Assembly (NCBI RefSeq): GCF_014639235.1
Contig: NZ_BMFU01000004.1
Coordinates: forward strand, 53,077-117,076
DNA length: 64,000 bases
DNA from: Paenibacillus silvae
GTDB lineage: Bacteria > Bacillota > Bacilli > Paenibacillales > Paenibacillaceae
Reading direction: 5' to 3'
The notes below the pieces were generated by a model that was not told the DNA's origin, ran no database searches, and saw only the letters and a list, made by a program, of their open reading frames with translations. Within the stretch, counting starts at the first letter, position 1. Every line of letters starts with the position of its first letter. Position numbers and translations under genes: made by a program. Below, one piece after another: positions 34,836 to 42,789 of this stretch.

Positions 34836-35708
34836 ATGCCGAGCACGACTACACAGAATCAGAAAACCATGCCTGCACAGCATCAGGACCAGCGTCCGGG
34901 AATTGAAGCTGAAATGAAGCCCAAGCCGGAATTTGAGAAACCGCAGTATAAAGCTGCTGGAAAGCTGTTAGACAAAGTAGCTTTGATTACAGGTGGTGAC
35001 AGTGGAATAGGACGGGCAGTCGCGGTTACGTATGCAAAGGAAGGCGCCGATGTGGCGATAGTATATCTAAGTGAGCATGCGGATGCAGAGGAAACCAAAC
35101 GTCAAGTCGAACAGGAAGGACGCAGATGTATTCTGATTGCGGGTGATATTGGTGATGTGAGCTTCGCCAAGAAAAGTGTGCAGCAGACTATAGATGAGCT
35201 CGGCAAACTGGACATAGTCGTTAACAATGCCGCCGAGCAGCATCCACAGCAGAATCTGGAGGATATTACGCCAGAGCAGCTGGAGAAAACATTCCGCACC
35301 AACATTTTCGGTATGTTTTATATTACACAGGCAACTCTGCCACATCTGAAACAAGGCAGTACCGTCATTAATACAACATCCATTACCGCTTATCGGGGAA
35401 ATCCAATGCTGCTGGATTACTCCTCCACCAAAGGAGCGATTACGTCGTTTACCCGTTCCTTGTCGATGAATCTGATTGAAAAGGGCATTCGCGTTAACGC
35501 CGTGGCCCCGGGCCCGATCTGGACACCGCTCATTCCATCCACCTTTGACGAGAAAAAAGTGAGTGAATTCGGAGCAAGTCAGCCGATGAAACGGCCGGGC
35601 CAGCCGGATGAATTGGCGCCAGCCTATGTGTATCTTGCATCTGATGACTCTTCTTATGTTAGCGGACAGGTAATTCATGTGAATGGTGGCGAAGTCGTCA
35701 ACGGTTAA
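34836..35708 (+). CDS. Short-chain dehydrogenase/reductase (YdaD/YhdF-like)
   Basis: 290 residues. An N-terminal extension rich in Gln/Pro/Lys (about 45 residues) precedes a classical SDR fold: cofactor loop ALITGGDSGIGRAVAV, NNAA motif (IVVNNAAEQHPQQNLED), catalytic Ser in TTSITAY, and Tyr-x-x-x-Lys in LDYSSTKGAITSFTRSL. The extension plus IEAEMKPKPEF is typical of the YdaD/YhdF general-stress oxidoreductases of Bacillus; the substrate is not known. ATG at 34836 follows GAGAGGAGAGA. The 361-base upstream gap has no other gene visible. Confidence 0.88.
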   Translation: MPSTTTQNQKTMPAQHQDQRPGIEAEMKPKPEFEKPQYKAAGKLLDKVALITGGDSGIGRAVAVTYAKEGADVAIVYLSEHADAEETKRQVEQEGRRCILIAGDIGDVSFAKKSVQQTIDELGKLDIVVNNAAEQHPQQNLEDITPEQLEKTFRTNIFGMFYITQATLPHLKQGSTVINTTSITAYRGNPMLLDYSSTKGAITSFTRSLSMNLIEKGIRVNAVAPGPIWTPLIPSTFDEKKVSEFGASQPMKRPGQPDELAPAYVYLASDDSSYVSGQVIHVNGGEVVNG

Positions 35709-35769
35709 AGTACAGGCTTATATGATAAGCCGGAGAGAAAAGAGCAAGTGTTGAGTTGACAGAGATATA

Positions 35770-35808
35770 GACGGATCGCTGAAGGATTTACAGCGTTCCG
35801 TCTTTTTG
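35770..35808 (+). terminator. Rho-independent terminator after the SDR gene
   Basis: GACGGATCGCTG and CAGCGTTCCGTC form a 12-base stem with one mismatch, followed by five Ts. Confidence 0.85.
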
Positions 35809-35915
35809 TTCTGGAAGGTGGGAATGACTTTACACAAATCCGGTTCTGCGTTGACATTTCTATGATATTTTAATGTGATATGATAGACCGGACAAGTTAC
35901 AAGGAGGGCGCTCAT

Positions 35916-36257
35916 ATGAAGATTAGCAAACAAAAGGCAACACACTATATATGGGGAGCGAAATGTGATGGCTGGCACCTAGTTCAAGGTGAAACGCTGA
36001 GCGTAATTCATGAACGAATGCCAGCTGGAACTACAGAAACAAGACATGTGCATAGCAAGAGCCGCCAGTTCTTTTTTATCCTTAGTGGCGAGGCTTGCAT
36101 GGAGCTTGACGGAGTAACGTACGTATTGGAGCCGCATGAAGGCATTGAAATTCCACCGGGAGCGCCGCATCAGATGCAAAATCAAAGCGATGCGGACGTT
36201 GAATTTCTGGTCATTTCACATCCCACGACACGTGGTGACCGCACCGAACTTAGCTGA
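35916..36257 (+). CDS. Small cupin-domain protein
   Basis: 113 residues, single cupin barrel. Metal-binding motif one is TRHVHSKSRQFFFILSGEAC (HxH with a later Gln replacing the usual Glu position) and motif two is IEIPPGAPHQMQN with a His. ATG follows AAGGAGGGCG. It resembles stand-alone cupins that bind small sugars or act as sensors; no partner gene is adjacent. Followed within 25 bases by a copy of the hairpin repeat. Confidence 0.75.
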   Translation: MKISKQKATHYIWGAKCDGWHLVQGETLSVIHERMPAGTTETRHVHSKSRQFFFILSGEACMELDGVTYVLEPHEGIEIPPGAPHQMQNQSDADVEFLVISHPTTRGDRTELS

Positions 36258-36279
36258 TAAAAAAATAGCGTATTTTCAT

Positions 36280-36500
36280 CATTGGAGTTTACTTATTTAC
36301 ACTATGAACGGAGAGGACAGAAAAAACCTGAAAAAGCGAAGCTACAAGCTTTCTGCAAGAAAGCTGCATCGGAAGCATAAGCTTCACCTTTATCCCCAGA
36401 TTTTTTCCTTGGAATAGGGAATCAAAAAAAATCTGGGGATAACAGTGATTGGAAGGTTATTCTGTCATCGGAGTGGCAATGTAAATTGTCTTGTTCAACG
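36280..36500 (+). repeat. Hairpin-rich interspersed repeat, copy R3
   Basis: About 220 bases, same orientation as R1. The stretch from AACGGAGAGGACAG through GGTTATTCTGTCAT is very similar to R1. It has the best internal stem of the three: TATCCCCAGATTTTTT paired with AAAAAAATCTGGGGATA, and also AGCTTTCT/AGAAAGCT. Terminal inverted repeats are eroded (TTGTTCAAC remains on the right). The phoR ribosome binding site begins about 15 bases after it, so the element forms phoR's immediate upstream region. Confidence 0.75.
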
Positions 36501-36529
36501 GATTAAAAAACAGCAGAAGGAAGAGATTA

Positions 36530-38359
36530 ATGAGACCGTTTCGCATTCGCCTGGCCCTGATTATGATGATACTGATTGGCTTATCCGTCATTGTAGCCGG
36601 ATATACGATGGGCAGAGTTTTCAAAACAACCCATATCAATGCACTGGAGCAGACGATGGTGCGTGAGATTAATTTGCTCAAGGCAACATTTCCGTTTCAT
36701 GATGCTTCTGATCCGACATCAGCAGCAACGCGCAAATACTACTCGGACCGAGCGCTGGAACTGGATCGTCTCACCGATTCGCGGGTAACCTTTATCAATA
36801 AAGATGGCATCGTGATTGGAGACTCGGAGAGTGATCCCGCCACGATGGATAATCACCTGAATCGTGATGAGATTCGGACGGCTGTTGATGGCAGTTATGG
36901 ACAGTCCATTCGTTACAGTGAGACGCTGAGACAGGATATGCTGTATGTTGCGCTGCCTGTAAATTCCGATCAAAGTGACATGATTGAGATACCAAGCGGT
37001 AAATTCGATGGTTACATTCGTTTGTCCATGAGTCTTCAGGCGGTAGATCAGGGGCTTCAACGTGGATGGATGATTATGTTTGGCGCACTTGGACTGCTGT
37101 TCCTGATTGTGGCAATCGTCAGCTACAGGGTGGCCCGTGGTCTAACGTCCCCGATCGAGCATATCACTAAAGTGGCTCATCGAATCACCAAGCTGGAATA
37201 CGATGCTCGTGTTAAGGTTACGCGCAGAGACGAGATCGGTCAGCTTGGGCTTGCCATTAATGGAATGGCAGATAGCTTGCAATCGCAGCTCAAGACGATT
37301 CGAGATAATGAAGCCTTGCTTCAAAGTGTACTCGCGAATATGACAGGCGGGATCGTGCTGATTGATGCGGGGCAATCCATTGCACTGGTCAATCGCGAAG
37401 CAGAGCGGATGCTCTCGATTCAGGCATCAAAAGTGACAGGCAAGCCCTATACGGAACTCAAACGCCATTACGAGCTGACACGCACCATTGAAGAGAGCGT
37501 TGCTCTTCAGGAACGTATGCACGAGGAAGTGAGTGTATTTAGCCCGGAGGAACGCTTGATACGTATGGATGGAGTGCCGATGTATGAGGATCATGGCGGT
37601 TATCGCGGCATGTTATTTCTTTTGCAGGACGTAACTGCGATTCGCCGCTTGGAGTCGATGCGCAGCGAGTTTGTTGCCAACGTATCTCATGAGCTCAAAA
37701 CGCCTGTCGCAGCTGTTAAGGGTTTCGCTGAAACCTTGCTAAGCGGTGGTGTGCAGGATAAGGAAACGGAGCGTTCCTTCCTGAAGATTATCTATGACGA
37801 AGGTGACAGACTCAATCGGTTAATCGGAGATATTCTGGAATTATCGAAGATTGAATCCAAACGTGCACCTTTGGAATGTTCGCCGGTGCATGTGCACTCC
37901 TTTTTCGAAATGGTGCTGGGAACGCTGTCCAAGGTGGCGGAGAAAAAGCAGATTCGTCTGGAGATGAATGTGCCGGAAGAGCTGTATATCGAAGCAGATG
38001 AGGATAAAATGAAGCAAATTTTCATTAATCTGTTATCGAACGGGATCAACTATACGCCCGAGGGGGGCAGAGTTAAACTTCAGGTGAAGATGGATCAGAC
38101 GAGTGAGCAAGAACAGGTTGTTTTTGCAGTGTCAGACACCGGAATCGGCATACCGAAAAAAGATTTGCCGCGAATCTTTGAACGCTTCTACAGAGTGGAC
38201 AAGGGCAGATCGCGTAATTCGGGCGGCACAGGACTTGGACTGTCCATCGTAAAACATCTGGTAGAGCTGCATCACGGCAAGCTTTCGGTGGACAGTGAAC
38301 TGGGCATGGGCAGCACCTTCCGTGTCACTTTGCCATTAATTCAGGAAGAAGAAAACTAG
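36530..38359 (+). CDS. phoR: Sensor histidine kinase PhoR
   Basis: 609 residues. Order: transmembrane segment (~5-27, LALIMMILIGLSVIVAGYTM), extracellular sensor (~28-170), second segment (~175-197), HAMP (SPIEHITKVAHRITKLEYDA), PAS (~255-365), HisKA with FVANVSHELKTPVAAVKGFA (phospho-acceptor His387), then the ATPase domain with N box (IFINLLSNGINYTPEGG), DTGIGIPKKDLPRIFERF and GGTGLGLSIVKHL. The H-box wording is typical of PhoR, the phosphate-starvation sensor. ATG at 36530 follows AGAAGGAAGAG. Unusually, it precedes its response regulator, with 140 bases between them that hold a Pho box. Confidence 0.85.
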   Translation: MRPFRIRLALIMMILIGLSVIVAGYTMGRVFKTTHINALEQTMVREINLLKATFPFHDASDPTSAATRKYYSDRALELDRLTDSRVTFINKDGIVIGDSESDPATMDNHLNRDEIRTAVDGSYGQSIRYSETLRQDMLYVALPVNSDQSDMIEIPSGKFDGYIRLSMSLQAVDQGLQRGWMIMFGALGLLFLIVAIVSYRVARGLTSPIEHITKVAHRITKLEYDARVKVTRRDEIGQLGLAINGMADSLQSQLKTIRDNEALLQSVLANMTGGIVLIDAGQSIALVNREAERMLSIQASKVTGKPYTELKRHYELTRTIEESVALQERMHEEVSVFSPEERLIRMDGVPMYEDHGGYRGMLFLLQDVTAIRRLESMRSEFVANVSHELKTPVAAVKGFAETLLSGGVQDKETERSFLKIIYDEGDRLNRLIGDILELSKIESKRAPLECSPVHVHSFFEMVLGTLSKVAEKKQIRLEMNVPEELYIEADEDKMKQIFINLLSNGINYTPEGGRVKLQVKMDQTSEQEQVVFAVSDTGIGIPKKDLPRIFERFYRVDKGRSRNSGGTGLGLSIVKHLVELHHGKLSVDSELGMGSTFRVTLPLIQEEEN

Positions 38360-38418
38360 TTTACTTCAAGCCAAAAGTTATAGGTATCAGGGAGCAAAAT
38401 GTAAAATGAATATTTATC

Positions 38419-38435
38419 TTTACACAGCGTTAACA
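38419..38435 (+). promoter_or_regulatory. Pho box candidate before phoP
   Basis: TTTACA (38419-38424) and TTAACA (38430-38435) are spaced by five bases, so they repeat every 11 bases as in B. subtilis PhoP sites (TTAACA-type repeats). A -10-like TATGAT follows at 38445. This suggests autoregulated transcription of phoP independent of phoR. Confidence 0.6.
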
Positions 38436-38499
38436 AATAAGTGCTATGATAAAAAAAGTGTTGTGGCAACAGACAACCTATGAAGAGAGAAGGGGTATC

Positions 38500-39228
38500 A
38501 TGGCGCAACGTTTGCTGGTTATTGAAGATGAACCGACATTATCGAGATTACTTACGTATAACCTGACACAGGAGGGTTATGACGTAACGGCAGAAGACCA
38601 TGGGTCAGCAGGTTATGACCGGGCCTTGTCGCAGGATTTTGATCTGATTCTACTGGATTTGATGCTTCCGGGCATGAACGGTCTGGATATTCTGAACAAG
38701 CTGCGGGTTCAGGGAGTGAGCACACCTGTCATCATTCTTACGGCCAAGAACGGTGAAGCCGAGGTTGTACAAGGGCTGAAGTCGGGTGCTGACGATTACA
38801 TTACTAAACCCTTTGGGGTATCCGAACTGCTCGCAAGGGTAGACGCAGTGCTCAGACGTTATTCCAATGGCGATGAATTGCCACAGCCCGAGGACAAGGA
38901 CGGCTCACGCATCATTCTGGGTGAACTTGAGATTTATCCGTTAAAGTACGAAGTCACTTTAGGGGGACAATCCATCAGCCTTCGTCCAAAGGAATTTGAA
39001 GTGCTGTTATATCTGGCAAAGAAACCTGGAGTTGTTCTCACCCGTGATGATCTGATGAATGCGGTGTGGGGGTTTGATTATATCGGAGGCCAGCGAACCG
39101 TCGATGTACATGTCAGCTCGTTACGCAAAAAGCTGGAGCTTGATCCCGAATCGGTTCATATCGATTCGATTCGTGGTGTAGGTTATAAATTGGTTGTCAA
39201 AAGAAAAACTCCCCATCATTCTAGCTAG
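38500..39228 (+). CDS. phoP: Response regulator PhoP (OmpR family)
   Basis: 242 residues. Receiver domain (1-120) with acidic pocket RLLVIEDEPTLSRLL, phosphorylation Asp53 in LILLDLMLPGMNGL, and Thr/Lys in ILTAKNGE and YITKPFG. C-terminal winged helix (~145-235) with RPKEFEVLLYLAKKPGVVLT and RTVDVHVSSLRKKLELDPES. ATG at 38500 follows AGAGAAGGGGT. The stop codon lies inside the loop of the terminator that follows. PhoP assignment rests on the adjacent PhoR, the Pho box and the nearby pstB-phoU. Confidence 0.85.
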   Translation: MAQRLLVIEDEPTLSRLLTYNLTQEGYDVTAEDHGSAGYDRALSQDFDLILLDLMLPGMNGLDILNKLRVQGVSTPVIILTAKNGEAEVVQGLKSGADDYITKPFGVSELLARVDAVLRRYSNGDELPQPEDKDGSRIILGELEIYPLKYEVTLGGQSISLRPKEFEVLLYLAKKPGVVLTRDDLMNAVWGFDYIGGQRTVDVHVSSLRKKLELDPESVHIDSIRGVGYKLVVKRKTPHHSS

Positions 39229-39247
39229 ATGATCGGGGAGTTTTATT
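39205..39247 (+). terminator. Terminator overlapping the phoP stop codon
   Basis: AAAACTCCCC and GGGGAGTTTT arms extend through ATCAT/ATGAT, followed by a TTTT-A-TTTT run. The last eight phoP codons form the left arm and loop, so coding and termination signals share sequence. Confidence 0.85.
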
Positions 39248-39376
39248 TTACGTTTCGTTTACATAAAGGAAGAATTTCCTTTATTAATAGGGAGTAGGAT
39301 GAAGTCATCCAAGTGATACTTTGTACCTATTATTATAGGTTGGGACAGAGTTAACACGTAAAGGAGCTGCGCAATT

Positions 39377-40846
39377 ATGCCTACGCTTTTAGAAGAAAGA
39401 CCCGAAGTTCTGAAGGGTGCACCTCAAGATCAGGAACAGAGTATGAACGAACAAAAGGATAACCAGCAGCATGAAAACCAACAACCTGAAAGCCAAAAAA
39501 AAGTTAATGAGCAGCAGCAAAACGATCTGGAGCTTAATAATCTGAAGCATAACGAACAGCAACAGCAAGATGAGCAACAGAAATATAATCAACAGAACGA
39601 TGACCAGCAGAAGTATAAACAACAAAAGCGTGTAACACCTGGAGAGGTGTCGCAACATGTGGAGCAGGAGCCTCTCCGGTCTGAGATGAAATCCGAACAA
39701 CGGATTACACCTCTTCTTCAGGAAGAGAATAACGTTAGTATAGAAGAGAGTAATGGAGCTATAGAAGACAACAACGTATCCATATATGAATATTGTCGTC
39801 AGGTACCTACAGCTCAGGAGAGCACGACATGCGGAGAAGCGGCGGCGATGCTGAATGATGGCCGTGAACATCCGTGCATTGTGTTATGTGATAAGCAGCT
39901 GAAGCCGACAGGTTTGATGATGCGGGAAAACTTGTATCGTTTACTGAATGGCCGATTTGCTGCAGATTTATTCTATCGCAAACCGATCATTAATACGGCA
40001 AATACATCTCCGGTTATTGTAGATATACATATGGAGCCTTCAGCCATCATTGATGCTGCATTGCGGCGAGATGAGGAGCACTTTTACGATTGTCTGCTTG
40101 TAACGGAGCAGGGCCGTCTGGTTGGTGTGCTTACAATGCGTGATGTGATGATGCTCTCCCGCAAGCTGCAGCAGGCAGCATCGGCAGACCGCATACGCAC
40201 GGTGACGGAGAGCGGACGGGAGATTGCCCGGATTCACGAGGCGGTAACGAGGCTGGTGCAAGCAGCGAATCAGACTGTGCAGGAAGCAGGACAGATGATT
40301 GCCTTGTCCTACGAGGGAGAAGGCCGCCTGCGGCAGGTCGAAACATCTTACAGCCAGGTCCATGAACATATGGGCATCCAGGGGAAACATGCCAGCCAGA
40401 TGCTTGAATCGATCAAGGCTGGCTCGGATATGGCGCGTTCCATTCGTACGTTGGCTGATCAGAGCGGGCTGCTGGCTTTGAATGCGTCCATCGAAGCGGC
40501 TCATGCCGGGGAATACGGACGCGGATTTCAGATCGTTGCAGGAGAGGTCAGAGCTCTTGCCAAGCAGACGCGGGAATTCGCTGAGAAGCTGTCCTCCTTG
40601 CTTCTGGGCATCGAGAGCTTGACTCAACAGACCGTATCACTTATACAAACCAATGGAGCAGAGATTGATGGCAGTGCGGTGGTTGTGCAGGAAGGAGCCG
40701 CTGTATTTGGCAAGTTAAATGGTGCAGTGCATGCGCTATCCAGTATCGTAGAGAATATTGCTCATGAGGGTGGCCAGGCGGGACAAGTAGCAGAGCATAT
40801 TCAAACGAAGCTGAAGAGCATGATTGCAGAGCAAGCAGAGCTGTGA
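39377..40846 (+). CDS. Soluble CBS-domain/methyl-accepting chemotaxis-type protein with Gln-rich N-terminus
   Basis: 489 residues with no transmembrane segment. Residues ~15-95 are a low-complexity region dominated by Gln, Asn, Glu, Lys and Asp. Then comes a CBS-type pair (~135-265, including CIVLCDKQLKPTGLMMRENL and YDCLLVTEQGRLVGVLTMRD). The C-terminal ~200 residues form a methyl-accepting signalling helix pair with the hairpin tip core LLALNASIEAAHAGEYGRGF and IVAGEVRALAKQTREFA. Similar fusions are known in Firmicutes; the CBS part may sense a nucleotide. It lies between phoP and pstB, which hints at a tie to phosphate status, but it has no visible Pho box. ATG follows AAAGGAG. Confidence 0.82.
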   Translation: MPTLLEERPEVLKGAPQDQEQSMNEQKDNQQHENQQPESQKKVNEQQQNDLELNNLKHNEQQQQDEQQKYNQQNDDQQKYKQQKRVTPGEVSQHVEQEPLRSEMKSEQRITPLLQEENNVSIEESNGAIEDNNVSIYEYCRQVPTAQESTTCGEAAAMLNDGREHPCIVLCDKQLKPTGLMMRENLYRLLNGRFAADLFYRKPIINTANTSPVIVDIHMEPSAIIDAALRRDEEHFYDCLLVTEQGRLVGVLTMRDVMMLSRKLQQAASADRIRTVTESGREIARIHEAVTRLVQAANQTVQEAGQMIALSYEGEGRLRQVETSYSQVHEHMGIQGKHASQMLESIKAGSDMARSIRTLADQSGLLALNASIEAAHAGEYGRGFQIVAGEVRALAKQTREFAEKLSSLLLGIESLTQQTVSLIQTNGAEIDGSAVVVQEGAAVFGKLNGAVHALSSIVENIAHEGGQAGQVAEHIQTKLKSMIAEQAEL

Positions 40847-40911
40847 ATGAGCTTTTCTGCTGAATAAGGGGCCTGGGTGGCAAGCAGCAACCTGGGTCTT
40901 TTTCGGGTGTT

Positions 40912-40950
40912 TTTACATTGCGTTAACATGAAGGTGGTACTGTTTTTACA
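40912..40950 (+). promoter_or_regulatory. Pho box candidate before pstB-phoU
   Basis: TTTACA at 40912, TTAACA at 40923 and TTTACA at 40945 fall on an 11-base grid (the 40934 position does not match). This is the arrangement expected for several PhoP dimers, about 115-150 bases before pstB. Confidence 0.65.
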
Positions 40951-41064
40951 ATATTAAGTTAGGATATTAAAGATGACCGACCCGGTTCATAAAGAACATG
41001 AACGCCGGTCTCAACGTAAAGGGCTGACGACCATCCCTGGAGCGAAGGAGAAGTGAACACATAC

Positions 41065-41820
41065 ATGAAAGACCTCATTCACATTGATGGACTTAATTTA
41101 TATTATGACACGCATCATGCGCTTAAAAATATATCGATGGACCTGCCGGAGAAAACGGTAACGGCGTTTATCGGGCCATCTGGCTGCGGTAAATCCACCT
41201 TGCTCCGCACATTAAACCGGATGAATGATATGATTCCGGGTGTTCGTGTGGAAGGACAAGTTATGCTGAACGGTTCGGATATTTACAGCAACGAGATCGA
41301 AGTAGAGACGCTGCGCAAGCGGGTGGGGATGGTATTTCAGCAGCCGAATCCTTTTCCCAAATCAATCTATGATAACGTAGCCTACGGACCACGTCTGCAC
41401 GGTGTAACTCAAAAGAAGGAGCTGGATGAGCTTGTCGAGCAAAGTCTGGTGCATGCAGCATTGTGGGAAGAAGTAAAGGATGTGCTCAAAAAATCAGCGA
41501 TGAGCTTGTCTGGTGGACAGCAGCAGCGTCTATGTATTGCGCGCGCACTGGCTGTGCAGCCGGATGTGCTGCTGATGGATGAGGCAACATCGGCACTGGA
41601 CCCGATATCCACATTGAAAATTGAGGAATTGGTGAAAGAGCTGCATCATAAATATACGATCGTTATGGTTACACATAACATGCATCAGGCAGCTAGAGTG
41701 TCGGGTAAAACGGTGTTTTTCCTGAATGGTGAAGTGGTGGAGGCAGCTGATACGGAGACGTTATTCTCCACACCGCAAGATTCCCGTACCGAGGATTATA
41801 TATCTGGCCGGTTCGGTTAA
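41065..41820 (+). CDS. pstB: Phosphate ABC transporter ATP-binding protein
   Basis: About 251 residues. Walker A GPSGCGKST (residues 37-45), Q loop in VGMVFQQPNPFPKSIYDNVA, signature LSGGQQQRLCIARAL, Walker B VLLMDEATSALDP, H loop in VMVTHNMHQAARV. FQQPNPFPKSIYDNVAYGPR is diagnostic for PstB, the engine of high-affinity phosphate uptake. Starts: GTG at 41053 is only two bases from AAGGAG; ATG at 41065 is somewhat far; I list the ATG. pstS, pstC and pstA are not next to it, so this pstB-phoU pair is separated from its membrane partners. Confidence 0.92.
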   Translation: MKDLIHIDGLNLYYDTHHALKNISMDLPEKTVTAFIGPSGCGKSTLLRTLNRMNDMIPGVRVEGQVMLNGSDIYSNEIEVETLRKRVGMVFQQPNPFPKSIYDNVAYGPRLHGVTQKKELDELVEQSLVHAALWEEVKDVLKKSAMSLSGGQQQRLCIARALAVQPDVLLMDEATSALDPISTLKIEELVKELHHKYTIVMVTHNMHQAARVSGKTVFFLNGEVVEAADTETLFSTPQDSRTEDYISGRFG

Positions 41821-41884
41821 GGCGAGCTGATTAGGAATGACCCCGGCCTGCCCGGAGATGATCGAGAAGGAGGACATGAAACCT

Positions 41885-42544
41885 ATGATTCGCAGAAAAG
41901 AATTTGATCAGGAGCTGGAAGAGCTGCGCACTCTGCTTCAACAAATGGGTGACCATGTAGCAAAGGCACTGGATGGTGCAATTGAAAGTTTACAAACGAT
42001 GGATGCGGAGAAGGCCCAGGTCATCATCAAAAATGACGCGAATCTGAATGCCCTTGAGGACAAAATTATGGAGCTGGGCTCCAAGCTGATCATTACACAG
42101 CAGCCGGTAGCCAAAGATCTGAGACGCATTATCGTGGCATTCAAAATCTCCAGCGACCTGGAACGGATGGGGGATCTGGCCCTGGACGTGGCGAAGGTAA
42201 CTCTTCGCATGGAGGGTCAGGAATTGATCAAACCGCTGGTGGATATTCCGCGTATGGCTGAAGTCGTAAAGTCGATGGTGGACGAGTCAATTGAGTCTTA
42301 TCTGAAGGAGAATACGGATCTGGCCTATAAAATGGCTCAAACCGATGATCAGGTTGATCAGCTGTACAGCAACATGATTCGAGATCTATACACGTTAATG
42401 ACCGATCATCCGACTCAGGCATCTCAGGCGATGCTGCTGCTCATGGTTGGACGATACATTGAACGGATTGGCGACCATGCGACCAATATTGGTGAGAGCA
42501 CCGTCTATCTGGTTACAGGTCAACGCCCGGATTTGAATCAGTAA
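41885..42544 (+). CDS. phoU: Phosphate signalling protein PhoU
   Basis: 219 residues, all helical, two PhoU repeats. Conserved acidic metal-cluster motifs: VAFKISSDLERMGDLALDVA in the first repeat and VGRYIERIGDHATNIGESTV in the second. PhoU links the Pst transporter to PhoR and dampens signalling when phosphate is ample. ATG at 41885 is eleven bases after AAGGAGG; an ATG at 41876 is too close to it. It is co-transcribed with pstB (64-base gap), and a terminator follows. Confidence 0.93.
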   Translation: MIRRKEFDQELEELRTLLQQMGDHVAKALDGAIESLQTMDAEKAQVIIKNDANLNALEDKIMELGSKLIITQQPVAKDLRRIIVAFKISSDLERMGDLALDVAKVTLRMEGQELIKPLVDIPRMAEVVKSMVDESIESYLKENTDLAYKMAQTDDQVDQLYSNMIRDLYTLMTDHPTQASQAMLLLMVGRYIERIGDHATNIGESTVYLVTGQRPDLNQ

Positions 42545-42614
42545 ATCCGAGTGGGACAGCGTTCTGCTGCACCACCGATAATGAACACTATAGATCGAAA
42601 ACATGATCGAAAAG

Positions 42615-42674
42615 TAAAGAACTTTCTTCCGGCTGGCCTGTGCACAGGCTGACAGGGAAGGAGGTTCTTTTTTG
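42615..42674 (+). terminator. Terminator after phoU
   Basis: AAAGAAC...CTTCC and GGAAG...GTTCTTT arms enclose a smaller GCCTGTGCACAGGC palindrome, followed by a T run. Confidence 0.75.
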
Positions 42675-42710
42675 CGCAAAAAAATGTGGTGAGAAAGGGT
42701 GTAACTTTTT

Positions 42711-42738
42711 TTGATGTGTGTGGCAGGTATGGTATCAT
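42711..42738 (+). promoter_or_regulatory. Promoter candidate for polA
   Basis: TTGATG (42711-42716) and TATCAT (42733-42738) with a 16-base spacer, 52 bases before the polA start. Confidence 0.4.
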
Positions 42739-42789
42739 GAAAGAAGGTTGGGTAAAAAGGTTCGACCATACGATACGTGAGGTGCTGGA

